Assembly: GCA_964230805.1 (NCBI GenBank)
Contig: CAXRIA010000041.1
Location: 1 to 8,292, forward strand
Origin: Flavicella sp964230805
GTDB lineage: Bacteria; Bacteroidota; Bacteroidia; Flavobacteriales; Flavobacteriaceae
DNA: 8,292 nt
Direction: 5' to 3'
In this document: piece by piece, positions 1-7,394 of the stretch
How the letters are laid out: the number at the start of each line of letters is the position of its first letter
How positions within the stretch are numbered: position 1 is the stretch's first letter
Program-made: the position numbers and the translations under genes
The notes under the pieces: generated by a model
The model's input: only the letters and a program-made list of their open reading frames with translations
The model's database searches: none
What the model was told of the DNA's origin: nothing

Positions 1-183
1 GTCCTTACGAACAATTAGGTACGATGCTAATTCTCTGTCAATTCATGTTTTTGGCCTTAAAACCAAATTCATGGGTTTACTCTTTAATTTTACGCTGTCA
101 ATTTCAATATTCTCAATGATCGTAGGATTCCTAAATTAAAAATCCTCTTCTACTAAACAACTTATTATTGCTGTTAGCGGGTG
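1..183 (-). other. Putative 5' leader of a leftward transcript, possibly a stable-RNA (rRNA) operon
   Basis: This stretch lies downstream of the strong leftward promoter at 184-213 and continues past the left edge. Read on the minus strand it begins GCACCCGC just after the -7 element and has no open frame of useful length: short frames are repeatedly interrupted by stops. It contains GATCATTGAGAATATTG (105-121), which resembles the CATTGACATATTG-like motif I recall upstream of 16S and 23S genes in Bacteroidota. It also contains a small hairpin, AGGATT/AATCCT, at 124-146, and AATTGACAG occurs twice (35-43 and 95-103). A long untranslated leader without a reading frame fits an rRNA or tRNA operon better than an mRNA. 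The RNA gene itself is not in the window, so this is an inference from promoter type and from motif memory. Confidence 0.35.
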
Positions 184-213
184 CAAATATACACTCCTAT
201 TTTATTCTGACAA
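184..213 (-). promoter_or_regulatory. Strong leftward Bacteroidota-type promoter
   Basis: On the minus strand TTG (213-211) is followed by a 19-base spacer and TATATTTG (191-184). This matches the Bacteroidota primary sigma consensus of a TTG -33 and TAnnTTTG -7, with no mismatch at the fixed positions. Transcription would start a few bases further left, within or next to GCACCCGC, a start-region sequence I associate with stable-RNA promoters in this phylum. It points away from the pirin gene, which ends at 435, so it serves something beyond the left edge. Confidence 0.7.
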
Positions 214-434
214 TACAAAATCAGAATTATTTTTTTAAAAAAAATGGGAACTGCTAATATACAACTATTTAGATTTAAAAAAAATACTTTTCAAATCATC
301 TTTATTTCTTCAAAACAAAAATCTAGACAAAACCACAGCGCTAAGAGAAGCATTGAACTCCAAAACAAATTATATTTCATATTCAATAGAAGTAAATTCA
401 TATTTCTTCGAATATGTATGGCTCTCAATTTCTA
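214..434. other. AT-rich intergenic stretch without a recognisable gene
   Basis: It lies between the leftward promoter and the end of the pirin gene. A 73-codon open frame (244-465, plus strand) resembles no protein I know, has a low-complexity Phe/Lys/Ile composition, and runs into the pirin 3' end antisense, so I treat it as chance. A small perfect inverted repeat, CATATT/AATATG with a 6-base loop (399-416), lies just after the pirin stop. It could help end that transcript but has no clear U-tract. I see nothing else here. Confidence 0.5.
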
Positions 435-1301
435 TTATACGAGGAAGCCCATATTTCCTTTTTGAAAATCATACATTGCTTGATTGATTTCTTTGGCAGT
501 ATTCATAACAAAAGGACCATGTGAAACAACCGGTTCAGCTATGGGTACACCTGAAAGAAGCAGAAATTCACTTTCGGCAGTTGCTTTGAGCGTAACTCCC
601 TCACCATCGTCTCCTAAAACAAACATCCTATCATCTTCTGTCGAAAGCAACTCCTTGTCATTCACCTTGAGCCCCCCTTTTATTAAATAAATAAGTCCAT
701 TATGATTCTCTGGAATGCTTACAAAGGTTGATTTTCCATTTGTAACTTTTCCCCACAAAACATTCACGTCTGTTTGCGTCACAATCGGACCCGTTTGCAT
801 GTGATATCTTCCTGCCACCACTTTTAAAACCAAACTACCATCGTCGGACACTATTTTCGGAAAATCATCACTTTTGATGTGTTGGTAAGACGGATCTATC
901 ATTTTGTGACTGGCAGGAAGATTCAACCAAAGTTGAATTCCTTCCAATTCACCTCCTTTTTCTACAAATTCTTTGGAAGGTCCTTCCGCATGGATAATTC
1001 CTTTTCCCGCAGTTGTCCACTGAACATCGCCCGCTTTGACCAAACTTTCATTTCCTAGAGAGTCACTGTGCAATTGCTCCCCTTTTATCAAAAAAGTAAT
1101 AGGCTCAAAACCACGGTGTGGATGAGGACCTAAATCAAAGGGATTGGAATTTCGATTGATTTCGTAAGGACCGTAATGATGCAATAGAAGAAAGGGATCA
1201 ACACGGTTTATACCTATACTTGGAATGGGCTGACGCAATCGAATCGTCCCCATATTCACGAAATTACTTTTACTTTTTTTATGGATACTCCTCGTTTTCA
1301 T
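435..1301 (-). CDS. Pirin-family bicupin protein
   Basis: The 288-residue protein matches the usual pirin length and architecture: an N-terminal pirin cupin (about residues 15-120) and a C-terminal pirin_C cupin (about 170-275). The metal site of human pirin (His56, His58, His101, Glu103) is conserved here as His60 and His62 in HPHRGFE and His104 and Glu106 in GIIHAE. This supports a mononuclear iron-binding fold in the cytoplasm. Some bacterial pirins have quercetin 2,3-dioxygenase activity and others interact with metabolic enzymes or act as redox sensors; the sequence does not say which applies. The start is an ATG, and the N-terminus MKTRSI leading to RLRQPIPS is typical of Bacteroidota members. 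The gene stands alone, divergent from the carboxylase gene, and its direction does not suggest shared transcription. The family call is secure; the function is open. Confidence 0.93.
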   Translation of the reverse strand: MKTRSIHKKSKSNFVNMGTIRLRQPIPSIGINRVDPFLLLHHYGPYEINRNSNPFDLGPHPHRGFEPITFLIKGEQLHSDSLGNESLVKAGDVQWTTAGKGIIHAEGPSKEFVEKGGELEGIQLWLNLPASHKMIDPSYQHIKSDDFPKIVSDDGSLVLKVVAGRYHMQTGPIVTQTDVNVLWGKVTNGKSTFVSIPENHNGLIYLIKGGLKVNDKELLSTEDDRMFVLGDDGEGVTLKATAESEFLLLSGVPIAEPVVSHGPFVMNTAKEINQAMYDFQKGNMGFLV

Positions 1302-1392
1302 TTTCTTTGTTATTTAGTTTTGTAATTTCTATTCAAAACAAAAAAACAACCTTCTCATTGACGCTCGTTTGATTTGAAATAGTATTTTCTGT

Positions 1393-1400
1393 CAAATTTA
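1393..1400 (-). promoter_or_regulatory. Candidate -7 element for the pirin gene
   Basis: The minus strand reads TAAATTTG here, an exact TAnnTTTG match, in the 200-base region between the divergent pirin and carboxylase genes. No TTG stands at the right distance upstream, so the -33 half is weak, and the leader would be about 85 bases. For the rightward carboxylase gene the best I see is TTATTTTG at 1462-1469, one base off consensus and also without a good -33. Neither is firm; the region is AT-rich and chance matches are likely. Confidence 0.3.
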
Positions 1401-1501
1401 GGCAATGTAGATTTAATTTCACATTGTAAATACACCTATAGTTACCTCCTTTTTCTTCTAGTTATTTTGTACATTAGCGCCATAAAATTAGAAAGGTCTA
1501 A

Positions 1502-3130
1502 ATGGATATAAATTTCAATAAAAATGAGGATTACAATAAGCTTTTAACAAGTACTTTAAAGAAGAAACTCTTAAAAGTTTACAAAGGCGGTGGCGAGAAG
1601 CGTTTGGAAAAAATTCGCTCGAAAGGGAAATTAACCGCAAGAGAGCGCATCGCTTATTTACTCGATGACGACAAAGAGGCTATTGAAATAGGAGCGCTGG
1701 CTGGTGATGACATGTACCCTGAGCACGGAGGTTGTCCCTCTGGCGGAGTTGTGGTCAAAATTGGACATATACAAGGAAAACAATGCATTGTTGTGGCAAA
1801 CGATGCGTCCGTAAAAGCAGGTGCTTGGTTTCCGATTACTGCAAAAAAGAACCTACGTGCGCAAGAAATTGCCATGGAGAATAAAATTCCTATCATCTAT
1901 TTGGTAGACAGCGCTGGCGTTTATTTACCTATGCAGGACGAAATTTTCCCAGACAAAGAACATTTCGGACGCATTTTTAGAAACAATGCCCTTATGAGCA
2001 GTATGGGAATCACCCAAATTTCTGCTGTTATGGGAAGTTGTGTTGCCGGCGGAGCCTACTTACCAATTATGAGTGATGAGGCTTTGATTGTTGACAAAAC
2101 GGCAAGCATCTTTTTGGCAGGTAGTTATTTGGTCAAAGCTGCAATCGGCGAGAGTATTGACAACGAAACTTTGGGAGGAGCCTCTACACACTGTGAAATT
2201 TCTGGTGTCACAGACTACAAATCAAAGGACGATCAAGATGCCTTACAAACCATTAAAAATATTGTCAGCAAAATTGGAGATTTTGAAAAAGCAGGTTACA
2301 ATCGAATTTTAGCGAAAGAGCCCAAAGAGAATCCAGAAGATATGTTTGGAATCTTACCAAAATTGAGAACTGATCAGTACGACATGCATGAAATTATTGT
2401 ACGTTTGGTGGATGATTCCCATTTTGAAGAATACAAGGAGAGCTACGGAAAATCTATCATTTGTGGTTATGCAAGAATTGATGGATGGGCGGTTGGCATA
2501 GTAGCAAATCAGAGAAAAGTTGTAAAAACCGCCAAGAAAGAAATGCAATTTGGTGGCGTAATTTATTCCGATAGTGCAGACAAGGCAACACGATTCATTG
2601 CCAATTGCAATCAGAAAAAAATTCCATTGGTTTTCTTACAAGACGTTACAGGTTTTATGGTAGGAAGCAAATCAGAACATGGCGGTATTATTAAAGATGG
2701 CGCTAAAATGGTAAACGCAGTAAGCAATTCTGTAGTTCCCAAGTTTACCATCGTTATTGGTAACTCTTATGGAGCCGGAAATTACGCAATGTGCGGCAAA
2801 GCATACGATCCAAGATTGATATGCGCATGGCCAAGTGCGCGTTTGGCAGTTATGGGAGGTATGCAAGCGGCTAAAGTATTGTTGCAAATTGAAACGTCTG
2901 CTTTGAAGAAAAAAGGAGAAATCATCACACCTGAAAGAGAAGCTGAAATTCTCCAATCTATCAAAGAGAAATATGACAAACAAACATCTCCGTACTACGC
3001 AGCAGCACATTTATGGACGGATGCCGTCATCAATCCTTTGGACACAAGAAAATGGATTAGCACAGGAATTGAAGCCGCCAACCACGCGCCTATTGAAAAA
3101 GCTTTCAATTTAGGAATCATTCAGACCTAA
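1502..3130 (+). CDS. Acyl-CoA carboxylase beta (carboxyltransferase) subunit, methylcrotonyl-CoA carboxylase-like
   Basis: The 542-residue protein is a full-length carboxyltransferase subunit of a biotin-dependent acyl-CoA carboxylase. It moves the carboxyl group from carboxybiotin to an acyl-CoA. Both crotonase-like halves are present. The N-terminal half (about 30-290) carries PSGGVV, ANDASVKAG, YLVDSAGVYLPMQDE and the glycine-rich GSCVAGGAY (178-186). The C-terminal half (about 295-530) carries FLQDVTGFMVG and GNSYGAGNYAMCG (420-432). The two glycine-rich loops form the oxyanion holes for acyl-CoA and biotin. The run PITAKKNLRAQEIAMENKIPIIYLVDS and the phrase EIFPDKEHFGRIF resemble methylcrotonyl-CoA carboxylase beta (leucine breakdown), but propionyl-CoA or another acyl-CoA cannot be excluded. 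The biotin carboxylase / biotin carrier subunit it needs is not in the window. A hairpin 52 bases after the stop separates it from pta. Confidence 0.93.
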   Translation: MDINFNKNEDYNKLLTSTLKKKLLKVYKGGGEKRLEKIRSKGKLTARERIAYLLDDDKEAIEIGALAGDDMYPEHGGCPSGGVVVKIGHIQGKQCIVVANDASVKAGAWFPITAKKNLRAQEIAMENKIPIIYLVDSAGVYLPMQDEIFPDKEHFGRIFRNNALMSSMGITQISAVMGSCVAGGAYLPIMSDEALIVDKTASIFLAGSYLVKAAIGESIDNETLGGASTHCEISGVTDYKSKDDQDALQTIKNIVSKIGDFEKAGYNRILAKEPKENPEDMFGILPKLRTDQYDMHEIIVRLVDDSHFEEYKESYGKSIICGYARIDGWAVGIVANQRKVVKTAKKEMQFGGVIYSDSADKATRFIANCNQKKIPLVFLQDVTGFMVGSKSEHGGIIKDGAKMVNAVSNSVVPKFTIVIGNSYGAGNYAMCGKAYDPRLICAWPSARLAVMGGMQAAKVLLQIETSALKKKGEIITPEREAEILQSIKEKYDKQTSPYYAAAHLWTDAVINPLDTRKWISTGIEAANHAPIEKAFNLGIIQT

Positions 3131-3182
3131 AATCTTGCGGAGACAACTGAAAAGGGAACCATTCCAAAACATCTATTGAATC

Positions 3183-3202
3183 AAAAGACCCGAAAGTCTT
3201 TT
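3183..3202 (+). terminator. Probable intrinsic terminator after the acyl-CoA carboxylase gene
   Basis: AAAAGAC (3183-3189) pairs perfectly with GTCTTTT (3196-3202) around a 6-base CCGAAA loop. A-rich and T-rich ends flank a short GC core, a form common in Bacteroidota terminators. The T-run is short (four bases, then AAAT), so efficiency is uncertain. The symmetric shape could also stop transcription from the other direction. Confidence 0.55.
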
Positions 3203-3227
3203 AAATAGAAAGTATGTTGTATTTTTG
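3199..3227 (+). promoter_or_regulatory. Promoter of the pta-ackA operon
   Basis: TATTTTTG at 3220-3227 is an exact match to the Bacteroidota -7 consensus TAnnTTTG and lies 19 bases before the pta start codon, giving a short leader. The -33 half is poorer: TTTT at 3199-3202, 17 bases upstream, stands where TTG or TTTG would be expected. Those T residues are also the 3' arm of the preceding terminator hairpin. Confidence 0.6.
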
Positions 3228-3246
3228 CATCATTAAATAAATCGTT

Positions 3247-5340
3247 ATGAGCAAAGCTATTTACATCGCTGCAACTGAGCCTGACAGTGGGAAATCTTTG
3301 GTCTCCTTGGGGCTGTTAAGAATGATGTTGACCAAATCTTCAAAGGTGGGTTACTTCAAACCAATTCTAAATGAAACGGGTACTAAGCATTTTGATGAAG
3401 AAACGAACACTGCACTCAATTTTTTTAAATTAGACCTGCAATACGAGAATTGTTACGCCTTCAAACAAGGGGAAGTTGTGCAACTTTTAAGCGATGGAAA
3501 AATCGATACTGTGATTCAAACCGTAATCGAAAAATACAAACAACTCGCAAAGCGATTCGATTATGTCTTGGTAGAGGGAAGTGATTTTTCTGGCGTTGGC
3601 ACATTTACTGAACTGGACGTGAATCTTATGTTTGCAAAAAACCTGAACATTCCTGCACTCATAGTGGGATCGGGAAATGAAAAGAAAACTGATGACATTG
3701 TACACTCTTTACATTTGTCGTACAAATCTTTTATAGAAAGAGATGTTGATGTCATTGGGGTTATTGCCAACAAAATTAACCCCGAAGAAATCGCTTCGCT
3801 AGGCATAGAATTAAAAAAACACATTCCTAACAATATTCAAATTGACCTCATTCCAACAATTGAACATCTCAAAAACCCGACAGTTCGTGAAGTTGTGCAG
3901 GAATTGGATGGAAAAGTTTTATTGGGTGAACAGTTCTTAGACAACGCCATAGGTAGTTACAATTCGGGTTCCATGCAACTTCGTAATTATTTGACGCGTA
4001 TCCACAAAAATGCTTTAGTGGTTACCCCAGGAGACAGAGCGGATATTATTTTAGGAGCACTCCAGGCCAACGCCTCTAGCAACTATCCTAAAATTGCAGG
4101 AATTATTTTGACAGGCGGTATTTTGCCTGAAGAATCGATATTAAGACTCATTGAGGGTGTTCAATCTACCGTTCCAATTATATCGGTACAGGAGGGCACT
4201 TTCTTGAGTACAAATAAAATTGGTGCCGTCAAACCTAGAATTTATGCTTCAAATGAGAAAAAAATATTACTTTCTCTTGACACTTTCGACACCTACGTGA
4301 ATGCAGAAGCGATTGCAAGTAAGCTCACCTCCTACAATTCAGCAAAAATGACCCCCAACATGTTTCAATACAACATGTTACAAAAAGCAAAAGAAAACAG
4401 AAAACATATTGTACTTCCAGAAGGAACCGACGAAAGAGTTATCAGGGCCGCTTCTCGACTACAACTGTTGGATATTGTAGACTTGACCTTACTCGGAGAT
4501 AAAAGCAGTATTGAAATGAAATGCCATCAAATCGGTTTGCAAATTGATCTGGATAAAATCCATATTTTAAATCCGCAAAACTCAGTCCACAATGAGCGTT
4601 TTACTCAAAAACTCTTGGAATTGAGGAAACACAAAGGTATGACCGAAACCATTGCCAAAGATTTGGTTACCGACGTTTCTTATTATGGGACCCTGATGAT
4701 TTTAAATGGGCTCGCCGACGGTATGGTTTCCGGCGCTGTGAACACGACACAACATACAATAAAACCTGCGTTACAACTCATCAAAACCAAACCTGGTGTT
4801 TCCGTTGTTTCCTCTGTCTTTTTTATGTGTTTGGCGGATCGTGTTTCTGTAATGGGTGATTGCGCAGTCAATCCGAATCCAGATGCTGCACAGTTGGCAG
4901 AAATCGCTCTTTCCTCAGCCCAATCTGCGGAAGCCTTTGGAATTGAAGCCAAAATTGCCATGCTCTCCTATTCTTCGGGAAATTCTGGCAAAGGAGAGGA
5001 AGTAGAAAAAGTACGAAAAGCGACCGAATTGGTCATGGCAAAAAATCCTGCACTACAAATAGAAGGCCCTATTCAATACGATGCTGCGGTGGACAAAAAC
5101 GTGGCACGAACAAAATTGCCCTCTTCTAAAGTTGCGGGACAAGCTTCTGTGTTGATATTCCCTGATTTGAACACGGGAAACAATACTTACAAAGCGATTC
5201 AAAGAGAAACCGGTGCACTCGCGATTGGCCCCATGCTTCAAGGACTAAATAAACCCGTAAATGATCTTAGCAGAGGCTGTACTGTCGAAGATATTTTCAA
5301 CACTGTTTTATTAACCGCCATACAAGCTCATCAAAATTAA
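3247..5340 (+). CDS. pta: Phosphate acetyltransferase, long form with BioD-like and DRTGG domains
   Basis: The enzyme interconverts acetyl-CoA plus phosphate and acetyl phosphate plus CoA in the cytoplasm, the first step of the acetate pathway. The 697 residues match the long, three-part type (E. coli Pta is of similar length). Residues 1 to about 200 form a BioD/cobyrinate-synthase-like P-loop domain, starting IYIAATEPDSGKSLVSLG. The middle (about 215-330) is a DRTGG domain. The catalytic PTA_PTB domain runs from about 372 to the end, with LPEGTDERVIRAA, SGAVNTTQHTI, SSVFFMCLADRV, GDCAVNPNPDA, SYSSGNSGKG (574-583) and FPDLNTGN. The long form is associated with allosteric regulation through its N-terminal part. 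Here that part retains a Walker-A-like GKS (15-17), which is degenerate in E. coli. ackA follows after a single base, so the two are co-transcribed from the promoter at 3199-3227. Confidence 0.97.
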   Translation: MSKAIYIAATEPDSGKSLVSLGLLRMMLTKSSKVGYFKPILNETGTKHFDEETNTALNFFKLDLQYENCYAFKQGEVVQLLSDGKIDTVIQTVIEKYKQLAKRFDYVLVEGSDFSGVGTFTELDVNLMFAKNLNIPALIVGSGNEKKTDDIVHSLHLSYKSFIERDVDVIGVIANKINPEEIASLGIELKKHIPNNIQIDLIPTIEHLKNPTVREVVQELDGKVLLGEQFLDNAIGSYNSGSMQLRNYLTRIHKNALVVTPGDRADIILGALQANASSNYPKIAGIILTGGILPEESILRLIEGVQSTVPIISVQEGTFLSTNKIGAVKPRIYASNEKKILLSLDTFDTYVNAEAIASKLTSYNSAKMTPNMFQYNMLQKAKENRKHIVLPEGTDERVIRAASRLQLLDIVDLTLLGDKSSIEMKCHQIGLQIDLDKIHILNPQNSVHNERFTQKLLELRKHKGMTETIAKDLVTDVSYYGTLMILNGLADGMVSGAVNTTQHTIKPALQLIKTKPGVSVVSSVFFMCLADRVSVMGDCAVNPNPDAAQLAEIALSSAQSAEAFGIEAKIAMLSYSSGNSGKGEEVEKVRKATELVMAKNPALQIEGPIQYDAAVDKNVARTKLPSSKVAGQASVLIFPDLNTGNNTYKAIQRETGALAIGPMLQGLNKPVNDLSRGCTVEDIFNTVLLTAIQAHQN

Positions 5341-5341
5341 A

Positions 5342-6535
5342 ATGAACGTACTTGTCTTAAATGCAGGATCTTCCTCTTTAAAATACCAACTCATAGAAAT
5401 GCCTAGTGGCCAAGTAAAATGTATTGGAATTATTGAACGCATTGGCATGGAAGATGCTATTTTTTCACATAAAAAAAACACAACTGAATACACAAAAATA
5501 CTGCCTGTAAAAAATCACAAACAAGGTTTGCAACTAATCGAGCAAAGCCTGTTGGATAAGGAACAGGGCGTCATTAATTCTGTGAATGAAATCGCTGCAG
5601 TTGGACATCGCGTGGTACACGGTGGTAATCAATTTACAAAAACGGTACGCGTTACGGAACAGGTAAAAGCGAACATTCGAGCCTTGTTTGATTTGGCCCC
5701 TTTGCACAATCCGGCCAACTTGTCTGGTATTGAAGTTTCAGAAACCGTTTTCCCTTCAGCCCATCAAATAGCAGTTTTTGACACTGCATTTCATCAAACC
5801 ATGCCAAGAGAGGCCTATCAATATGCCATTCCAAACAAGTATTTGGACGAATACAATATAAGAGCGTATGGCTTTCACGGAACGAGCCACAAATATGTTT
5901 CAGAAGCTGCATTTGCGTATTTAGAGAAGAAACCCCATCGAATGATTACCATACATTTGGGGAATGGCTGCAGTATGACGGCGATTAAAAACGGTAAAAG
6001 TATTGAAAATTCATTGGGCTTTGGACCTATGAATGGCTTGATTATGGGAACGCGTTCTGGAGACATTGACCCTTCTGTCATTTTTTACCTCCACAACAAA
6101 CTCGGAAAAAATATCGATGAAATTAACACGCTCTTGCAAAGGCAATCGGGCATGCAGGGCTTGACCGGCTATTCCGATTTAAGAGAAATTCAAGCAGCTG
6201 CTGAAAGTGGAGATACCGATTGCAAACATGCTTTGGAATTGGCCAGTTATCGAATTAAAAAATTCATCGGTTCGTATACAGCTGTGCTAAATGGTGTTGA
6301 TGCTATTGTTTTTACGGCAGGTATTGGTGAAAATTCAAGTTTAATGCGAGAGATGTCTTGCAAAAATCTAGAATACTTGGGCATTGCATTGGATCAAGAC
6401 AAAAATGCAATTCGATCCAAAGGCATTCGTGAAATTCAGACAAAGAATTCCAAAGTAAAAATTTTGGTGGTCCCAACCAATGAAGAAATTGAAATTGCTC
6501 GACAAGCCTACGCTCTTTTGAAAACTGACAATTAA
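5342..6535 (+). CDS. ackA: Acetate kinase
   Basis: This enzyme converts acetyl phosphate plus ADP to acetate plus ATP, and the reverse, completing the Pta-AckA route in the cytoplasm. The 397 residues are the normal family length and belong to the ASKHA (acetate and sugar kinase / Hsp70 / actin) fold. The signature VLNAGSSSLKY is at 5-15. The residues equivalent to the Methanosarcina enzyme's catalytic set are visible: Asn7, Arg90 in GHRVVHGG, Asp147 in FDTAFHQTMP, His179 in GFHGTSH, Arg238 in MGTRSGDIDP, and Glu381 in the C-terminal PTNEEIEIA. The nucleotide-binding TAGIGENS is also intact. Cys210 in HLGNGCS replaces the more usual Ala; this is unlikely to affect function. The start codon is 1 base after the pta stop, which suggests translational coupling. 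I see no convincing terminator before yebC. Confidence 0.97.
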   Translation: MNVLVLNAGSSSLKYQLIEMPSGQVKCIGIIERIGMEDAIFSHKKNTTEYTKILPVKNHKQGLQLIEQSLLDKEQGVINSVNEIAAVGHRVVHGGNQFTKTVRVTEQVKANIRALFDLAPLHNPANLSGIEVSETVFPSAHQIAVFDTAFHQTMPREAYQYAIPNKYLDEYNIRAYGFHGTSHKYVSEAAFAYLEKKPHRMITIHLGNGCSMTAIKNGKSIENSLGFGPMNGLIMGTRSGDIDPSVIFYLHNKLGKNIDEINTLLQRQSGMQGLTGYSDLREIQAAAESGDTDCKHALELASYRIKKFIGSYTAVLNGVDAIVFTAGIGENSSLMREMSCKNLEYLGIALDQDKNAIRSKGIREIQTKNSKVKILVVPTNEEIEIARQAYALLKTDN

Positions 6536-6592
6536 TACGGTTGACATCCATTTCATTTGTCGGAATTGAAACAAAATAGGTCTTTAAAAAAA

Positions 6593-6623
6593 TTGTAAAA
6601 GCAGGCTGTAATTTTTACATTTG
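6593..6623 (+). promoter_or_regulatory. Promoter of yebC
   Basis: TTG (6593-6595), a 20-base spacer and TACATTTG (6616-6623) match the Bacteroidota primary promoter exactly at the fixed positions. The -7 element ends 29 bases before the yebC start codon, leaving a leader of about 20 bases. This indicates that yebC is transcribed on its own as well as possibly by read-through from ackA. Confidence 0.72.
6594..6619. repeat. Inverted repeat across the yebC promoter
   Basis: TGTAAAA (6594-6600) and TTTTACA (6613-6619) are exact reverse complements separated by 12 bases. One arm overlaps the -33 TTG and the other overlaps the -7 TACATTTG. The position would suit an operator for a dimeric repressor. 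The arms are short and AT-rich in AT-rich DNA, so chance is a real alternative. Confidence 0.35.
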
Positions 6624-6652
6624 CTTTTCATTTCATAAAAATACAATTCGAC

Positions 6653-7369
6653 ATGGGTAGAGCATTTGAGTTTCGGAAAGCAAGAAAAATGAAACGTTGG
6701 TCCGCAATGGCCAAAACATTTACACGCATTGGAAAAGACATTGTAATGGCAGTGAAAGAAGGTGGACCAAACCCGGATTCCAATGCTCGATTGCGTGCAG
6801 TTATGCAAAATGCAAAAGCTGCCAACATGCCTAAAGACAATGTCGAACGTGCTATTAAAAAGGCAACTGACAAAGATACGGCCAATTACAAAGAAGTTTT
6901 ATTTGAGGGCTATGCACCTCATGGGATTGCCATTCTTTGCGAGACAGCTACCGATAACAACAACCGAACTGTAGCAAATGTAAGAGCGGCTTTTAATAAA
7001 TGTAATGGTACATTCGGCACCTCTGGTTCTGTAATTTTCATGTTTGATCATACTTGTAATTTTAGAATCAAATCCGATGATGCCATTGATTTGGAAGAAC
7101 TGGAATTGGAATTGATGGATTATGATGTGGAGGAAGTTTTTCAAGACGAGGATGGTATTCTCATCTACGGACCTTTTGAGCAATTCGGGGCCATTCAATC
7201 TTATTTGGAAGAACAAAAATTGGAAATTTTATCTTCTGGTTTTGAAAGAATTCCAACAACGACCAAAAAACTAAATGAAGCGCAACAGGGTGAAGTGGAA
7301 AAATTATTGGAAAAATTAGAAGAAGACGACGATGTTCAAAACGTCTACCATTCCATGTTGGTCGAATAA
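6653..7369 (+). CDS. yebC: YebC/PmpR/TACO1-family protein
   Basis: The 238-residue cytoplasmic protein covers the whole family length. The N-terminal helical domain (about 1-80) contains KTFTRIGKDIVMAVKEGGPNPDSNARLRAV and NMPKDNVERAIKKA. The middle and C-terminal domains follow with EGYAPHGIAILCETATDNNNRT, the conserved NGTFGTSGSVIFMF, and an acidic C-terminal segment. The start MGRAFEFRKARKMKRW replaces the MAGHSKW of proteobacterial members and is the usual Bacteroidota form. The family has long been annotated as a transcriptional regulator (PmpR in Pseudomonas). Its mitochondrial relative TACO1 and more recent bacterial work point to a translation role, in particular at proline-rich stretches. 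The sequence alone does not decide between these. The gene has its own promoter at 6593-6623 and a terminator 26 bases after the stop, so it is a single-gene unit. Confidence 0.95.
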   Translation: MGRAFEFRKARKMKRWSAMAKTFTRIGKDIVMAVKEGGPNPDSNARLRAVMQNAKAANMPKDNVERAIKKATDKDTANYKEVLFEGYAPHGIAILCETATDNNNRTVANVRAAFNKCNGTFGTSGSVIFMFDHTCNFRIKSDDAIDLEELELELMDYDVEEVFQDEDGILIYGPFEQFGAIQSYLEEQKLEILSSGFERIPTTTKKLNEAQQGEVEKLLEKLEEDDDVQNVYHSMLVE

Positions 7370-7394
7370 CCCATAAATACAATATCTACAACGC

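Noticed and set aside
1..100. Minus-strand fragments that translate to protein-like stretches, such as one reading LASYLIVRKD at the left edge
   Set aside because: They are separated by in-frame stops, have no usable start codon after the last stop, and lie in what looks like an untranslated leader.
399..416. CATATT/AATATG inverted repeat after the pirin stop as a terminator
   Set aside because: Stem is short and AT-rich and no T-tract follows on the minus strand; too weak to call as a terminator.
244..465. 73-codon plus-strand open frame before the pirin gene
   Set aside because: Low-complexity, AT-driven composition, no family resemblance, no promoter, and its 3' end is antisense to the pirin coding sequence.
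2672..3010. 112-codon minus-strand open frame inside the carboxylase gene
   Set aside because: Antisense shadow of a strongly conserved coding region; Cys/Phe-rich with no family resemblance.
4683..4961. 92-codon minus-strand open frame inside pta
   Set aside because: It lies antisense to the conserved catalytic core of Pta and has no independent support.
6541..6546. TTGACA, resembling an E. coli -35 box, after ackA
   Set aside because: No matching -10 at the right distance, and promoters in this DNA follow the Bacteroidota pattern; the site at 6593-6623 explains yebC better.
6899..7216. 105-codon minus-strand open frame inside yebC
   Set aside because: Antisense shadow of yebC; no start context or family match.
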